Source: Amycolatopsis jejuensis (GTDB taxonomy: Bacteria > Actinomycetota > Actinomycetes > Mycobacteriales > Pseudonocardiaceae). Taken from it: DNA of 64,000 nt. The position numbers and the translations under genes were made by a program. Positions 37,926 to 47,567 of this stretch are shown piece by piece. The DNA is taken from the NCBI RefSeq assembly GCF_000717335.1, contig NZ_JNYZ01000018.1:62001-126000 (forward strand). The letters are read 5' to 3'. Within the stretch, counting starts at the first letter, position 1. Every line of letters begins with the position of its first letter. The notes beneath the pieces were generated by a model that worked only from the letters and a program-made list of their open reading frames with translations, made no database searches and was not told the DNA's origin.

Positions 37926-38151
37926 ACCGAGAACCTACCGCCCGCCACCGACAAAAACCGGTGCCCGCCGGAAACCGGATCCGGGAAATCCGTGCCGTGA
38001 ATCCACTGTGGACACTCGGCTGCCGTCGACCCGTCGCCCACACGGGTGGACCTCGCGCTCCAGCGGTACGAGGGGACCCCTCGCTCCGTCTCGCGCTTGG
38101 CTTCTCCGGCCACGGCGGCTTAAGTTGGGGTCCGCTGACCGAGGAGGCGTC

Positions 38152-39504
38152 ATGACAGAACGGACGAAGTACATCCTGGACGAGGCCGATCTCCCGGCGC
38201 AGTGGTACAACGTGGTGCCGGACCTGCCCGAGCCCCCGCCCCCGCCGCTGCACCCGGGTACCCGCGAGCCGATCGGGCCTGCGGACCTGGCGCCGCTGTT
38301 CCCGCAGGCGCTCATCGAGCAGGAGGTCACCAGCGAGCGCTACATCGACATTCCCGAGGAGGTCCTGGACGTCTACCGGCTCTGGCGTCCGTCCCCGCTC
38401 TATCGCGCCCGCCGGCTGGAGAAGGCCCTCGGCACGCCGGCCCGGATCTACTACAAGTACGAGGGCGTCAGCCCGGTCGGCTCGCACAAGCCGAACACCG
38501 CTGTGCCGCAGGCGTTCTACAACGCAGCCGAGGGCGTCACGCGGCTCACCACCGAGACCGGTGCCGGTCAGTGGGGTAGTGCGCTCGCGTTCGCGTGCGC
38601 GACGTTCGGGCTGTCGTGCGAGGTCTGGCAGGTGCGCGCGTCGTACGACCAGAAGCCGTACCGCAAGCTGATGATGGAGACGTTCGGGGCGACGGTGTAC
38701 CCGAGCCCGTCGGACCGTACGGCGTCCGGCCGGGCGATCCTGGCGGCGGACCCGCAGTCCACGGGAAGCCTCGGCATCGCGATCAGCGAGGCGGTCGAAC
38801 AGGCGGCGGCGGACCCGGGAGCCCGGTACGCGCTGGGCAGCGTGCTCAACCACGTGCTGCTGCACCAGACGATCATCGGCGAGGAAGCACTCCGGCAGTT
38901 CGAGATGGCCGGTGACACCCCGGACGTCCTCGTCGGCTGCACCGGCGGCGGCTCCAACTTCGGCGGGCTCGCGTTCCCGTTCCTGCGCGAGAAACTGGCG
39001 GGCCGGATGAACCCGGTGATCCGGGCCGTCGAACCGGCGGCGTGCCCCACTCTCACCCGCGGCCGCTACGCGTACGACTTCGGCGACACCGCCGGTCTCA
39101 CGCCCCTGCTGAAGATGCACACGCTGGGCCACGGCTTCATCCCGGACCCGATCCACGCCGGTGGTCTGCGCTATCACGGGATGTCGCCGCTGATCTCGCA
39201 CATCTACGAGCTCGGCCTGATGGAAGCGCTCGCGGTCGGCCAGCAGGAATGCTTTGCGGCAGGCGTGCAATTCGCCCGCACGGAAGGCATCATCCCCGCG
39301 CCCGAACCCACGCACGCTCTTGCCGCGTGCATTCAAGAAGCCTTGCGCTGCAAGGAGACCGGCGAAGAGAAGGTGATTTTGACGGCACTCTGCGGACACG
39401 CCCACCTGGACCTGCCCGCGTACGGCGCCTACCTGGCAGGAGAGATGGTCGACAACGAGCTCCCGGAAACGGCACTGGAGGAATCCCTGGCGGCGCTTCC
39501 GTAA
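38152..39504 (+). CDS. TrpB2-type tryptophan synthase beta-like PLP enzyme
   Basis: This 450-aa protein matches the TrpB2 subfamily: an extended proline-rich N-terminus ([16 protein letters not shown]), [15 protein letters not shown], the PLP lysine Lys113 in [19 protein letters not shown] and the phosphate-binding [11 protein letters not shown]. TrpB2 proteins condense serine with indole but usually work without the standard TrpA partner, and no trpA is nearby. GAGGAGG precedes the ATG. Its promoter region shares 226 bp with the divergent PIG-L gene and contains a GTCCA-N3-TGGAC-type palindrome. Confidence 0.92.
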   Translation: MTERTKYILDEADLPAQWYNVVPDLPEPPPPPLHPGTREPIGPADLAPLFPQALIEQEVTSERYIDIPEEVLDVYRLWRPSPLYRARRLEKALGTPARIYYKYEGVSPVGSHKPNTAVPQAFYNAAEGVTRLTTETGAGQWGSALAFACATFGLSCEVWQVRASYDQKPYRKLMMETFGATVYPSPSDRTASGRAILAADPQSTGSLGIAISEAVEQAAADPGARYALGSVLNHVLLHQTIIGEEALRQFEMAGDTPDVLVGCTGGGSNFGGLAFPFLREKLAGRMNPVIRAVEPAACPTLTRGRYAYDFGDTAGLTPLLKMHTLGHGFIPDPIHAGGLRYHGMSPLISHIYELGLMEALAVGQQECFAAGVQFARTEGIIPAPEPTHALAACIQEALRCKETGEEKVILTALCGHAHLDLPAYGAYLAGEMVDNELPETALEESLAALP

Positions 39505-40482
39505 CGCGGTGGCGGACCGGCCGCTGCGGGCCTGCGGTGGTGGATGGGCGGCTGCGCGGAGGGTGGGCGGCCGTGCGTTGGGTGGGCGGCCGTGCGGTTG
39601 CGCTGACGGTGGGCGCCCGTGCGGAGGGCGCGCGGCTGTGCGTTGGACGAGCGGCTGTGCGGACGAACGGCTGTGTAGCGGACGGGCGGCTGCGCGGAGG
39701 GCGAATGGCCGTGCCGAGGGCGAGTGGCCGTGCCGAGGATGGGCGGCTGTGCGGAGGGCGAGTGGCCGTGCCGAGGATGGGCGGCTGTGTAGCGGACGGG
39801 CGGCTGCGCGGAGGGCGAATGGCCGTGCCGAGGATGGGCGGCCGTGTGGCGGACGGGCGACCGTGCTGACGGTGGACGGACGGGCCGAAGGCGTGCGGCT
39901 GCGCGGAGGGTGGTGGTCGTGCGGAGGGCGGTGGTCGTGGCGAGGGCTGTCTGCCCCGGCGGGTGAGTGCTGGCGCTGGGTGGCTGTGCTGGGAGCGGGT
40001 GGTTGCGGGGAGACGTGGCGCTCCGCTGAGGGCGGGTGCGTGGCTGAGGGTGCGTAGCTGTGTCGAGGCCGTGCCGCGGAGGGCGAGTGGCTGCGTTCGG
40101 AATGGGGCGGCTGCGCCAAGGGGCGCCTACCGCTGGCGGTGAGCGGTTCTGCTGAGCGTGGGTGGCTGCGCTGATGGTGGGCAGCTGGGGACAGTGAGGC
40201 CGCTGGGTTGACGGTGGAGCGGCTGCGCTGACCGCGAGGCGGCTGCATAGACCGCGAGGCGGCTGGGTTGACCGCGAGGCGGCTCGGCTGGCGGTGCGGC
40301 GGCCGGACTGGCAGTGAGGCGGCTGCGCTGACGGTGGAGCGGCTGCGCTGACGGTGAGGCGGCTGCGCCGAAACGGAGGACAGCTGGGTCGGCGGGCCGA
40401 CGTTCGGGCGGCTCGAAGCGCAGCCGAAATCAAGCCCGACCCCGTAGCCAGGAGACGCCACCCACGGTGGCCGGAGGAACCC
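39505..40482. repeat. G-rich intergenic repeat region including a 20-bp tandem array (40199-40378)
   Basis: 978 bp between two convergent genes, with no recognisable coding sequence. The plus strand is strongly G-rich, built from GCGGCTG, GGAGGGCGA and GCCGTGCCGAGG words. A segment of about 50 bp at 39669 recurs at about 39783. From 40199 to 40378 nine consecutive 20-bp units (GCGGCTGCGCTGACCGCGAG and variants) follow without any indel. Long open frames on both strands through this region are repeat artefacts, as their translations are only cycling short words. Confidence 0.8.
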
Positions 40483-42063
40483 TTACCGCTCCTTCGAAAC
40501 GGTAGCGAGCAGCTCCGGCCCACGGGTCGCCAGGCGGCGTTCCGCTAGGCCTCCCCACCACCACGCCAGTGCGGCCCCCGTTGCCACTCCGGCTGGGATG
40601 CCCAGCCATTCGACTACGGGGAGGTTCGCCAGGGTTCCCCAAAGGCAGAGCGCTACCACTGGCAGTGCACCGGCTACCAACAGCAGCGTGGTTGCCAGCA
40701 TGAGGAACGCCCGGGCGCAGCCGGGGCGGCCGCCGGAGGACCAGGGGCTTGCGGTTCGGCGTTGGTCCGGCAGGGGGAACGCCAGGAAGACCGACTGCAG
40801 GATCAGCAATCCGGCACCTGCGCCCAGCGTCGCCGGGACCAGGCCCAGCACCCAGGGGTAAGCGCCGGGTTTGCCCAGTGCGCCGGGCAGCACCGCGGCC
40901 AGTACCAGGGCTGCCGGGCCGACGATCAGGGTCCACGCCAGTTGCCTGCCTCGTACGTCGGCGCGTTCGGCGCCCGGGACTACCAGCGTATGCCACAGGG
41001 CGCTGCCGTCCATGCCGTACAGGTTGCCTGCCTGCATGCACGCGAAAATCACCACTGCGACCCCGAAATACGGCAGCATCACCGAACGGCCACCGCCCGA
41101 GACCGACGGCACTACGGTGATCACTACGCCGATCAGGAGGGTCGACAGCAGGGCTACCCGGCGTCGGGCGTCGCGCCACCAGGTGTGGAGTTCCTTGCGG
41201 GCCACGGCACCTATCGGGGTTGCGGGGAGGAGGCGTCGAGTAAAGGTGCGGGTGGTGCGGGTGCGAGTGGAGGCGGCGCCGCGGAACGAAGGTGTCGTGG
41301 CGGCGCGGGCCAGCAGGGTGCCCCAGACAACGACCAGCACGGCGAGCACAGCAATGAGAGCCACCAGCAAACCGCCTGCGGTTGCCCAGTCGCCGGTGCC
41401 TGCGGCGTGGACGGCTAGCGTGCCCCAGCCGGACGGCAGTGCGTGCACGACGGTGACGAACCCCGGCACCCGGCCGTTGACGATTGCCGGGCCAAGGCTG
41501 TTGATCGCATAGTTCACCGCGACACCGGACAAACCGGTGAGCGCCACCAGGATGATCCCCAGTTCCTTGCCCTTGCGCGACGTGAGCAACGCGCCCAGCG
41601 CCGCCATCACCACCCGGTACAGCAGCACCACGAAAGCCAGCTGCAGCACGGCGAAAACCAGCCCCACGAAAGCGGGGCCCACCCCCAGCCGCGCGCCGTA
41701 CACGGCCAGGCCCAGGAACGCCAGCAGGCTCACCACCACGGTGACGCCGACGAAACTCGCTGCCAGCAAGCCGACTGCGAGACGGCGGCGGCCGATCGGC
41801 AGCAGTGAGAAGTGTTCCGGACGCAACGTGTCGTCGCCGCCACCGGTCGCGACCGGCGCGAGCACCCAGCCTGCTGCCCACACCGCGTACACCGACGTGA
41901 GCAGGTCGACCGTGATCCGCGGGACCGGGAACATCGCGATGCCGAGCGTGAACAACGCGGCCAGCAGCCCGAAGATCCCGCCGACGATCATCGCGGCGAT
42001 TTGCCGTCCCCGCAACGAATTCCGCAGGACCCGCAGCTTCAGTCGGACGAGGACGCCAACCAC
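40483..42063 (-). CDS. ABC transporter permease, exporter type
   Basis: This 526-aa membrane protein has about 12 hydrophobic segments arranged as two related halves, like the large ABC-2-type permeases that work with a single ATPase. It begins MVGVLVRLKLRVLRNSLRG, the usual cytoplasmic entry of this family, and a cytoplasmic loop RKELHTWWRDARRRVALL opens the second half. The GTG at 42063 has GGAGGGG six bases upstream and overlaps the ATPase stop by 25 bp. Substrate unknown. The 3' end converges on the repeat region. Confidence 0.88.
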   Translation of the reverse strand: MVGVLVRLKLRVLRNSLRGRQIAAMIVGGIFGLLAALFTLGIAMFPVPRITVDLLTSVYAVWAAGWVLAPVATGGGDDTLRPEHFSLLPIGRRRLAVGLLAASFVGVTVVVSLLAFLGLAVYGARLGVGPAFVGLVFAVLQLAFVVLLYRVVMAALGALLTSRKGKELGIILVALTGLSGVAVNYAINSLGPAIVNGRVPGFVTVVHALPSGWGTLAVHAAGTGDWATAGGLLVALIAVLAVLVVVWGTLLARAATTPSFRGAASTRTRTTRTFTRRLLPATPIGAVARKELHTWWRDARRRVALLSTLLIGVVITVVPSVSGGGRSVMLPYFGVAVVIFACMQAGNLYGMDGSALWHTLVVPGAERADVRGRQLAWTLIVGPAALVLAAVLPGALGKPGAYPWVLGLVPATLGAGAGLLILQSVFLAFPLPDQRRTASPWSSGGRPGCARAFLMLATTLLLVAGALPVVALCLWGTLANLPVVEWLGIPAGVATGAALAWWWGGLAERRLATRGPELLATVSKER

Positions 42064-42815
42064 GCCAGCCCCTCCGCTCCACCGGTGCGCCCGCCGACGA
42101 TGTGCACGAACGCCTCTTCCAACGTGCCGTCGCCCCGTACGTCGGCCACCGCTCCCGCGGCGACGACGCGTCCGCGCGTGATCACCGCTACGTGGCTGCA
42201 CAGCTGTTCCACCAGCGCCATCACGTGACTCGACAGCACCACCGCACCACCCGACGCGACGAACCGCTGCAGGATCGTGCGGATCGTCGACGCCGACACC
42301 GGGTCGACCGCCTCGAACGGCTCGTCCAGCACGAGCAACCGGGGCGCGTGCAGCAACGCCATCGCGAGGCCGATCTTCTTGCGCATGCCCGCCGAATAGT
42401 CGATCACCAGCGTGCGTTCGGCGTCGGCGAGTTCCAGCACCCCGAGCAGTTCCTGTGCCCGCTCGGCGACCACGTGCGGCTCCAGCCCGCGCAGCAGCCC
42501 CATGTACGTGAGCAGCTCGCGCCCGGTGAGCCGTTCCGGAATGGACAGTCCGTCGGGAAGGACCCCGATCAGGCTTTTCGCCCGTTCCGGTGAACGCCAC
42601 ACGTCGACGCCGAACACGTGCGCCTCGCCCGCGTCGGGCCGCAGCAGGCCGACCGCCATCGAAAGCGACGTGGTCTTGCCTGCTCCATTCGGCCCCACGA
42701 GGCCGAAGAACGACCCGCGCGGTACCTCGAGCCGTACGTCGTCCACCGCCAGCGTGGTGCCGAACCGTTTGGTGAGCCCGTAAAGCCCCATGGCGGCGGC
42801 TGAATCCCCGGACAT
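42039..42815 (-). CDS. ABC transporter ATP-binding protein
   Basis: This 258-aa ATPase has Walker A GPNGAGKTT at residues 41-49, a Q-loop-like segment, a signature YSAGMRKK in place of LSGGQ, Walker B LLVLDEPFEAVD and H-loop LSSHVMALVEQL. The altered signature is common in multidrug-type ABC-2 ATPases. It forms one operon with the permease that overlaps its 3' end. The ATG at 42815 has GGGGGGA upstream. Confidence 0.94.
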   Translation of the reverse strand: MSGDSAAAMGLYGLTKRFGTTLAVDDVRLEVPRGSFFGLVGPNGAGKTTSLSMAVGLLRPDAGEAHVFGVDVWRSPERAKSLIGVLPDGLSIPERLTGRELLTYMGLLRGLEPHVVAERAQELLGVLELADAERTLVIDYSAGMRKKIGLAMALLHAPRLLVLDEPFEAVDPVSASTIRTILQRFVASGGAVVLSSHVMALVEQLCSHVAVITRGRVVAAGAVADVRGDGTLEEAFVHIVGGRTGGAEGLAWLASSSD

Positions 42816-42866
42816 GCGTCCCCCCTTCCGTGTGCGCCCGACTCTACGCGGGCCCACCGACAGAAA

Positions 42867-44642
42867 TCAGGGTTCGCAGGTGATCTTCGGCTGCGGGTTG
42901 TAGTGCACGGTGCGCGTATTGCGCGAAACTTCCCGGCCGGACGAGACATCCCGCAGGATCCGCGTGTCGCTCGTGGTGAAGCCGGGCGCGCCGTTGGACC
43001 CGTGGCAGTTGTCCGGCGGACCCGGTTTCGTGGGCGGCGGCGTGGGGTTGGACCGTCCGCCGGGGACTGATTCGACCGTGTACCGCTTGGTACCCCACAG
43101 TTTCACCGTGATCGACGACGGTGTCCAGATCGTCTGGATTGCGACCCCGGTGTCCGAATCGTTGGTGAACTTCAGGTCGATCACGCTGGAGCCATTGGGG
43201 TTCTGGAACACCGTCGCCTCGCGCGCGGCCGGGTAACGGCTGATGTAGTAACTGTGTTCCTTGTGCCCGGCGTCCTTCATCGCGGCGAAGTACGACGCGT
43301 TGTACAGCGTGGTGGCGAACTGCGAAATCCCGCCGCCGACCTCGCGGGCCGGCGCGCCGTTCTCGATCACGCCCGCCTCGACGTACCCCTGCGCCCGCCC
43401 GCGCGGACCGGTGAAACCGTTGAGGCTGAACGTTTCTCCCGGCTTCACGATGGCGCCGTCCACCTTCTGCGCCACCGTCCGGATGTTCACCCCGGAATCG
43501 GCGGCGAACCCGCCGGTGCTGAACTCGCCGATGACTTCCTTGACACCCAGCTTGTCCGCCTGCTCGGTGGTCACCTTCGCGGGCGTCTTCTTGTACACGG
43601 CCTTGAGCTCGCGCCCGTCGGCCTGCTTGAGCGTGTTCGGCAGCGGCTTGAGGCTCTGCTCCCAGTCGACCGTGCTGCCGTCGGCCGACGGCTCGACGAC
43701 CGGTTTCCCGCCGGAGAACTCGATGCTCGCGTCCTTGCCCTCCTGCTCGGTGGGTTTCAGCTGCGGTGCGAGTGCGTCGGTGACCTTCTTCGGGTCGATC
43801 TGCGGGGCCAGCCCGCCGCCGTCGGCAGGGACGAACGTGAGCGCGGCGGCGATCTGCTCGGGTTTGAGCGTCGCGTCCGCGCCCTCGCCCTTGACCACGA
43901 CCGGCGCGGACACCGCGGGCCGCGCGTACTCCGTCAGCGCCCGCTGGACCCCGTCCGCGGTTGTGCGCACCGGCGTGGTCACCACCGGCAGCGCGAGTTC
44001 GGAACCTGAGGCCCAGCCGCTCAAGACCTTCTGCCGGGCTGCTGAGACGTCCAGCTTCTGCCCCGGCCGCGGCGGGACCGCGACCGGCGTCGTGCCGTCG
44101 AACCGGACCGTGCCCTCCACCGGGTCCCGGTCGACGCGGCCGCGCAGCTCTTCCAGCGCCGGGTCGAGCTTGCCGCCCTCGGCGTGCGAGACGACGCCGA
44201 TCTCCCGGCTGCCGAAGAACGACGCGAGCCGGGTGAACGGGTTCACCGGCTGGTCGCCCGCCTGGTCGAGGGTGCTGCTCCAGTCGAGGGTCAGCCCGGC
44301 CTGCGTCGGCGACAGCTTCGTGTGCGCGTCGCCCGCGGTGACCGTGAGCGGCTGGGTGAGCCGCGGCTCGATCTTCCCGCGCAGCTCGCGCTCGGCGACC
44401 GGCCGCTCCAGCCCGCCGACGTCGACCCCGGCCACGACCACCCCGCGCGGCACCCGGCCCTGGCTGGTCAGCAGGTCGATCAGGTACGCCACCACCAGCA
44501 CGCCGAGCACCCCGCCGGTGATCCAGCCCGCCTTGCGCAGGCTGCGGCGGCGCGCCGGACGCTCCGGTTCCTCCGGTGACACGGCCGGCAGGACCTCGGT
44601 CTGGTCACTGTCGGACTCCGGCCAGCGCGGTTCGTACGGCAC
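42867..44642 (-). CDS. VanW-family protein with membrane anchor and peptidoglycan-binding-like (YoaR) domains
   Basis: This 591-aa protein has a cytoplasmic N-terminus with ARRRSLRKAGW, one transmembrane helix at about 39-58 and a large extracellular part. The latter contains repeated YoaR/PG-binding-4-like domains (GVVVAGVDVGGLERPVAERELRG) and a C-terminal VanW domain (FSTGGFAADSGVNIRTVAQKVDG, GETFSLNGFTGPRG, GGGISQFATTLYNA). A Pro-rich linker and four C-terminal cysteines end the protein. The family is linked to glycopeptide-resistance loci and cell-wall physiology, but its reaction is unknown. Monocistronic. Confidence 0.88.
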   Translation of the reverse strand: MPYEPRWPESDSDQTEVLPAVSPEEPERPARRRSLRKAGWITGGVLGVLVVAYLIDLLTSQGRVPRGVVVAGVDVGGLERPVAERELRGKIEPRLTQPLTVTAGDAHTKLSPTQAGLTLDWSSTLDQAGDQPVNPFTRLASFFGSREIGVVSHAEGGKLDPALEELRGRVDRDPVEGTVRFDGTTPVAVPPRPGQKLDVSAARQKVLSGWASGSELALPVVTTPVRTTADGVQRALTEYARPAVSAPVVVKGEGADATLKPEQIAAALTFVPADGGGLAPQIDPKKVTDALAPQLKPTEQEGKDASIEFSGGKPVVEPSADGSTVDWEQSLKPLPNTLKQADGRELKAVYKKTPAKVTTEQADKLGVKEVIGEFSTGGFAADSGVNIRTVAQKVDGAIVKPGETFSLNGFTGPRGRAQGYVEAGVIENGAPAREVGGGISQFATTLYNASYFAAMKDAGHKEHSYYISRYPAAREATVFQNPNGSSVIDLKFTNDSDTGVAIQTIWTPSSITVKLWGTKRYTVESVPGGRSNPTPPPTKPGPPDNCHGSNGAPGFTTSDTRILRDVSSGREVSRNTRTVHYNPQPKITCEP

Positions 44643-44809
44643 CTGTCGACCCCTTCAACTCATATGTCCCGGACGCATAGCCTACGGGCCGAGCCGGACA
44701 TGCCGGACTACTGCCCCCAGCGGAACAAACCGGTCGCCCTTCGTGGCGTCTCGACGGGGAATTCCCTGGTTGAATGAGCGGACCGGCGGTGATCGGAAGG
44801 AGCGACCGC

Positions 44810-45313
44810 GTGCACCTGCTGCTCCTCGCGGACACCCACCTCCCGAAACGGGCCAAGGATCTCCCGGCGCAGGTCTGGGACGAGGTCGCCACCGCCGACG
44901 TCGTCGTGCACGCGGGCGACTGGGTCGATGTCGGGACGCTCGATACGTTATCCGCGAAGAGTGTGCGGCTGATCGGCGTTTACGGCAACAATGACGGCCC
45001 TGAACTGCGGAAACGGCTGCCTGAGGTCGCCCGCGCAACGCTCGACGGCGTCCGGCTGGCGGTCGTGCACGAGACCGGCGACGCGAAAGGGCGCGCGGCT
45101 CGGTGCGACGCGCAGTACCCCGGCGTCGACGTGCTGGTGTTCGGGCACAGCCACATCCCGTGGGACACGGTGACGCCCGGCGGGCTGCGGCTGCTCAACC
45201 CCGGTTCGCCCACCGACCGGCGACGGCAGCCGTTCTGCACGTACCAGACCGCGGAAATCCGCGACGGCCAGCTCACCGCGGTCGAGCTGCACGAGTTGCC
45301 GCGTCGTGGTTGA
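44810..45313 (+). CDS. YfcE/MJ0936-family metallophosphoesterase
   Basis: This 167-aa protein carries the calcineurin-like metal-binding set in order: LLLADTHLPKR, VVVHAGDWVD, GVYGNNDGPE, AVVHETG and FGHSHIP, then LNPGSPTDRRR. Members hydrolyse phosphodiester bonds; a cellular substrate is not established. The GTG at 44810 has AAGGAG seven bases before it, better than the ATG at 44774. Its last 25 bases, including the TGA, are duplicated twice downstream at 43-bp intervals. Confidence 0.88.
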   Translation: MHLLLLADTHLPKRAKDLPAQVWDEVATADVVVHAGDWVDVGTLDTLSAKSVRLIGVYGNNDGPELRKRLPEVARATLDGVRLAVVHETGDAKGRAARCDAQYPGVDVLVFGHSHIPWDTVTPGGLRLLNPGSPTDRRRQPFCTYQTAEIRDGQLTAVELHELPRRG

Positions 45314-45416
45314 GCGGGTGGGCAGGAGGCTGTGCGGGCTGTCGCGTCGTGGTTGAGCGGCTGGGCAGGAAGCAGCACGAGCTGCCGCGCCGCGGTTGAG
45401 CGGGTAAACAGGAGCC
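45271..45416 (+). repeat. 43-bp tandem repeat joining the phosphoesterase 3' end to the PHP gene leader
   Basis: TGA codons in the same context lie at 45311, 45354 and 45397, exactly 43 bp apart. Each unit has GCGGxTGGGCAGGA, then CACGAGCTGCCGCG-like sequence, then CGTGGTTGA. The first tail is the real end of the phosphoesterase gene; the last head (GCGGGTAAACAGGAG) supplies the ribosome site of the PHP gene. Confidence 0.85.
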
Positions 45417-46406
45417 ATGGACCCGGCACGCGCACTGCGCGACATCGCCTTCCAGCTCGAGCGCACAGGTGAGCCGACCTACCGCGTACGCGCCTTCAGG
45501 CAGGCAGCTGCGGTAGTCGACAAGCTGTCTGCGGAAGAGCTCGAGTCGCGGATCCGCGCGGGGACGCTGCAGGCGTTGAAGGGCATCGGCAAAGCCACCG
45601 CAGGCGTGATCGAAGATGCGTGGGGAGGCCGTACGCCCGCGTACACGGCGAAGCTGACAGAAGCCGAGCTCCCGGACGGTGGTGCGTTGCGTACGGCGCT
45701 TCGCGGCGACTGTCACACGCATTCAGACTGGTCTGACGGCGGTAGCCCGATCGCCGAGATGGCCGAGGCGGCGCGCGCGTTGGGGCACGAGTGGATCGTG
45801 CTCACCGATCATTCGCCGCGGCTGACTGTCGCGCGCGGGCTGTCCGCCGAGCGGCTGCGCGCGCAGATGGACGAGGTCGCGCGGGTGAACGCGGCGCTCG
45901 CGCCGTTTCGGATCCTGCACGGCATCGAGGTCGACATCCTCGACGACGGCGCGCTCGACCAGACCGAAGAACTGTTGGGGCAGCTGGACTTCGTGGTGGC
46001 AAGCGTGCACTCGAAGCTACGGATGCCGGCCCGCGAGATGACCCCGCGGATGCTGGCCGCCGTCGAGAATCCGCATGTGCGCGTGCTGGGCCACTGCACC
46101 GGGCGGCTGGTGCGCGGACGGGGCAGGCCGGAGTCGGAGTTCGACGCGGAGAAGGTGTTCACCGCCTGCCGCGAGAACGGCGTGGCGGTGGAGATCAACT
46201 CGCGGCCGGAACGCCTCGACCCGCCGATGCGGCTCCTGCGTCAGGCCGTGGAACTGGGCTGCGACTTCGCCATCGACAGCGACGCGCACGCACCCGGTCA
46301 GCTCGATTGGCAGGGCTACGGCTGCGAGCGGGCGGAGAAGGCAGGGCTGGGCCCGGAACGGATCATCAACACCCGGCAGGCGGACGAGCTCGCCGGGCGC
46401 CGATGA
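45417..46406 (+). CDS. PHP-domain protein with helix-hairpin-helix region (PolX-C-like phosphoesterase)
   Basis: This 329-aa protein starts with a PolX-like helix-hairpin-helix segment (FRQAAAVVDKLSAEEL, LQALKGIGKATAGVI, residues 25-65). A PHP metallo-phosphoesterase domain follows: DCHTHSDWSDG near 97, LTDHSP, HGIEVDIL, VVASVHSK, VLGHCTGR, EINSRP and SDAHAP. No polymerase domain is present. It may act in DNA repair or as a histidinol-phosphatase-like enzyme; the HhH favours DNA. AGGAG of the preceding repeat is its RBS. Confidence 0.88.
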   Translation: MDPARALRDIAFQLERTGEPTYRVRAFRQAAAVVDKLSAEELESRIRAGTLQALKGIGKATAGVIEDAWGGRTPAYTAKLTEAELPDGGALRTALRGDCHTHSDWSDGGSPIAEMAEAARALGHEWIVLTDHSPRLTVARGLSAERLRAQMDEVARVNAALAPFRILHGIEVDILDDGALDQTEELLGQLDFVVASVHSKLRMPAREMTPRMLAAVENPHVRVLGHCTGRLVRGRGRPESEFDAEKVFTACRENGVAVEINSRPERLDPPMRLLRQAVELGCDFAIDSDAHAPGQLDWQGYGCERAEKAGLGPERIINTRQADELAGRR

Positions 46407-46438
46407 CCGGTGGGGCCGGGGACGACCGGCCCCACCGG
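46407..46438. terminator. bidirectional hairpin terminator after the PHP and chitosanase genes
   Basis: A perfect 13-bp stem (46407-46419 with 46426-46438, arm CCGGTGGGGCCGG) and a 6-nt loop occupy the 36-bp gap between convergent stop codons. Confidence 0.8.
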
Positions 46439-46442
46439 GGGG

Positions 46443-47291
46443 TCAGCGGATCTCGTACGGGTCGCCGTAGACCTTCCACTTCAGCGGCGTATGCAGATCC
46501 AGGTTGCCCTCGTTGAGGAACACCATCTGCTCGGTGTCCACCCGGGACGTGTCCGCGTGCGCCTCCTCTTTCTTCATGACGACCTTGCGGGCTTCCAGAA
46601 ATGCCTTGAGATACGTGGTTTCGTTGCCGCCCTTGGCCGGGGGCTTGGCTTTCTTGAGCGCGGCCGAACGGATGCCGCCGAAGCTGTCCGTGCTGGTGCC
46701 GGGGCCGTGCATCACGATGGCGTCGTAGTAGATGAACTGGCCGAGCGCGCCGAGGCCGTCGGATTTCGCCTGGTTCACCGCCGGGTCGAAATACACCCGG
46801 TCGCGCTCGTTGTTCTGTGCCGTCTGGAATTCACGGGTCTGCGCGGCTTTCTTCCAGGCGCTTTCGAAAGCCGAGCCGAGACCTTCGTGGGAATCGGTGC
46901 CGTTGACTTTTTCCAGTGCCGGCAGGAACTTCGCCAGCGGGTTGCCGGGAACGGACTTGGTGTACGCCTGCACCAGCTCCAGCATGTCGCCGGTACCCGA
47001 GCAGAAGCCGATGATGCCCGCGGTGTACCCACGGCCGTCGCCGATGTCCTCGATGTAGGAGTACTGCGCTTTCCAGTCGAGCGACGAGTTTTCCGCGCTC
47101 GACACGAGCTGCATGGCGATTTCCTTCTTCTCCGGCGACGCGAGGTCGCCGCCGGAACCGCGGGCCCGCGCCGCCGCGGCGAGCGGGGCGGGCACGGCGG
47201 CGGCCGAGAGGGCGGGGGTGCTGAGCACGAGGGCGAGAGCCGAGGCCGCCGTGAGACCGGTGACCAGCGCGGGCCGCATCGTCTTGCGCAT
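46443..47291 (-). CDS. secreted GH46 chitosanase
   Basis: This 282-aa protein has a Sec signal peptide (MRKTMRPALVTGLTAAS, hydrophobic core to about residue 30, AAAVPA cleavage region). The GH46 catalytic block follows: SSAENSSLDW contains the acid Glu and EDIGDGRGYTAGIIGFCSG the second catalytic Asp. The rest matches the two-lobed chitosanase fold, ending in LKWKVYGDPYEI. It cleaves beta-1,4 bonds in chitosan outside the cell. It is monocistronic, and its promoter lies in the 276-bp gap shared with the gene at 47568. Confidence 0.95.
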   Translation of the reverse strand: MRKTMRPALVTGLTAASALALVLSTPALSAAAVPAPLAAAARARGSGGDLASPEKKEIAMQLVSSAENSSLDWKAQYSYIEDIGDGRGYTAGIIGFCSGTGDMLELVQAYTKSVPGNPLAKFLPALEKVNGTDSHEGLGSAFESAWKKAAQTREFQTAQNNERDRVYFDPAVNQAKSDGLGALGQFIYYDAIVMHGPGTSTDSFGGIRSAALKKAKPPAKGGNETTYLKAFLEARKVVMKKEEAHADTSRVDTEQMVFLNEGNLDLHTPLKWKVYGDPYEIR

Positions 47292-47530
47292 GACGGGAAT
47301 CCCTTTCCGCGGAACGTGGGCAAGGCGCCGGGACCGGCAATTCCCCGTGCGGGGGCCGGTTCCGGGTACTGCTGCGGCGTAGCGCCACGATAACCGAGCG
47401 TGAACCGGCAGGGCAAGACCTGCAGCGAGGATTCAAGGATGTGAACGGTCCACAGTGGAAGTGAGTGTTCATGACAGTGAGAACCGGCATGGACAATTCA
47501 CGAGACTTGGATATCCCCGCACTGTCTACT

Positions 47531-47558
47531 TTGGACACACGTGACCCCATGCTAAACT
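47531..47558 (+). promoter_or_regulatory. promoter for a near-leaderless transcript
   Basis: TTGGAC (47531-47536) and TAAACT (47553-47558) are spaced by 16 bp. The -10 ends nine bases before the ATG at 47568, so transcription should begin within a few bases of the start codon; no Shine-Dalgarno is present. The -35 overlaps one of the recurrent GTCCA-N3-TGGAC-type palindromes (47524-47536). Confidence 0.6.
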
Positions 47559-47567
47559 CACGCCAAG

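Noticed and set aside
37549..40461. A 970-codon minus-strand frame across the trpB2-like gene and the G-rich repeats
   Set aside because: Half is antisense shadow and half is cycling Pro/Arg/His/Ser words from repeats.
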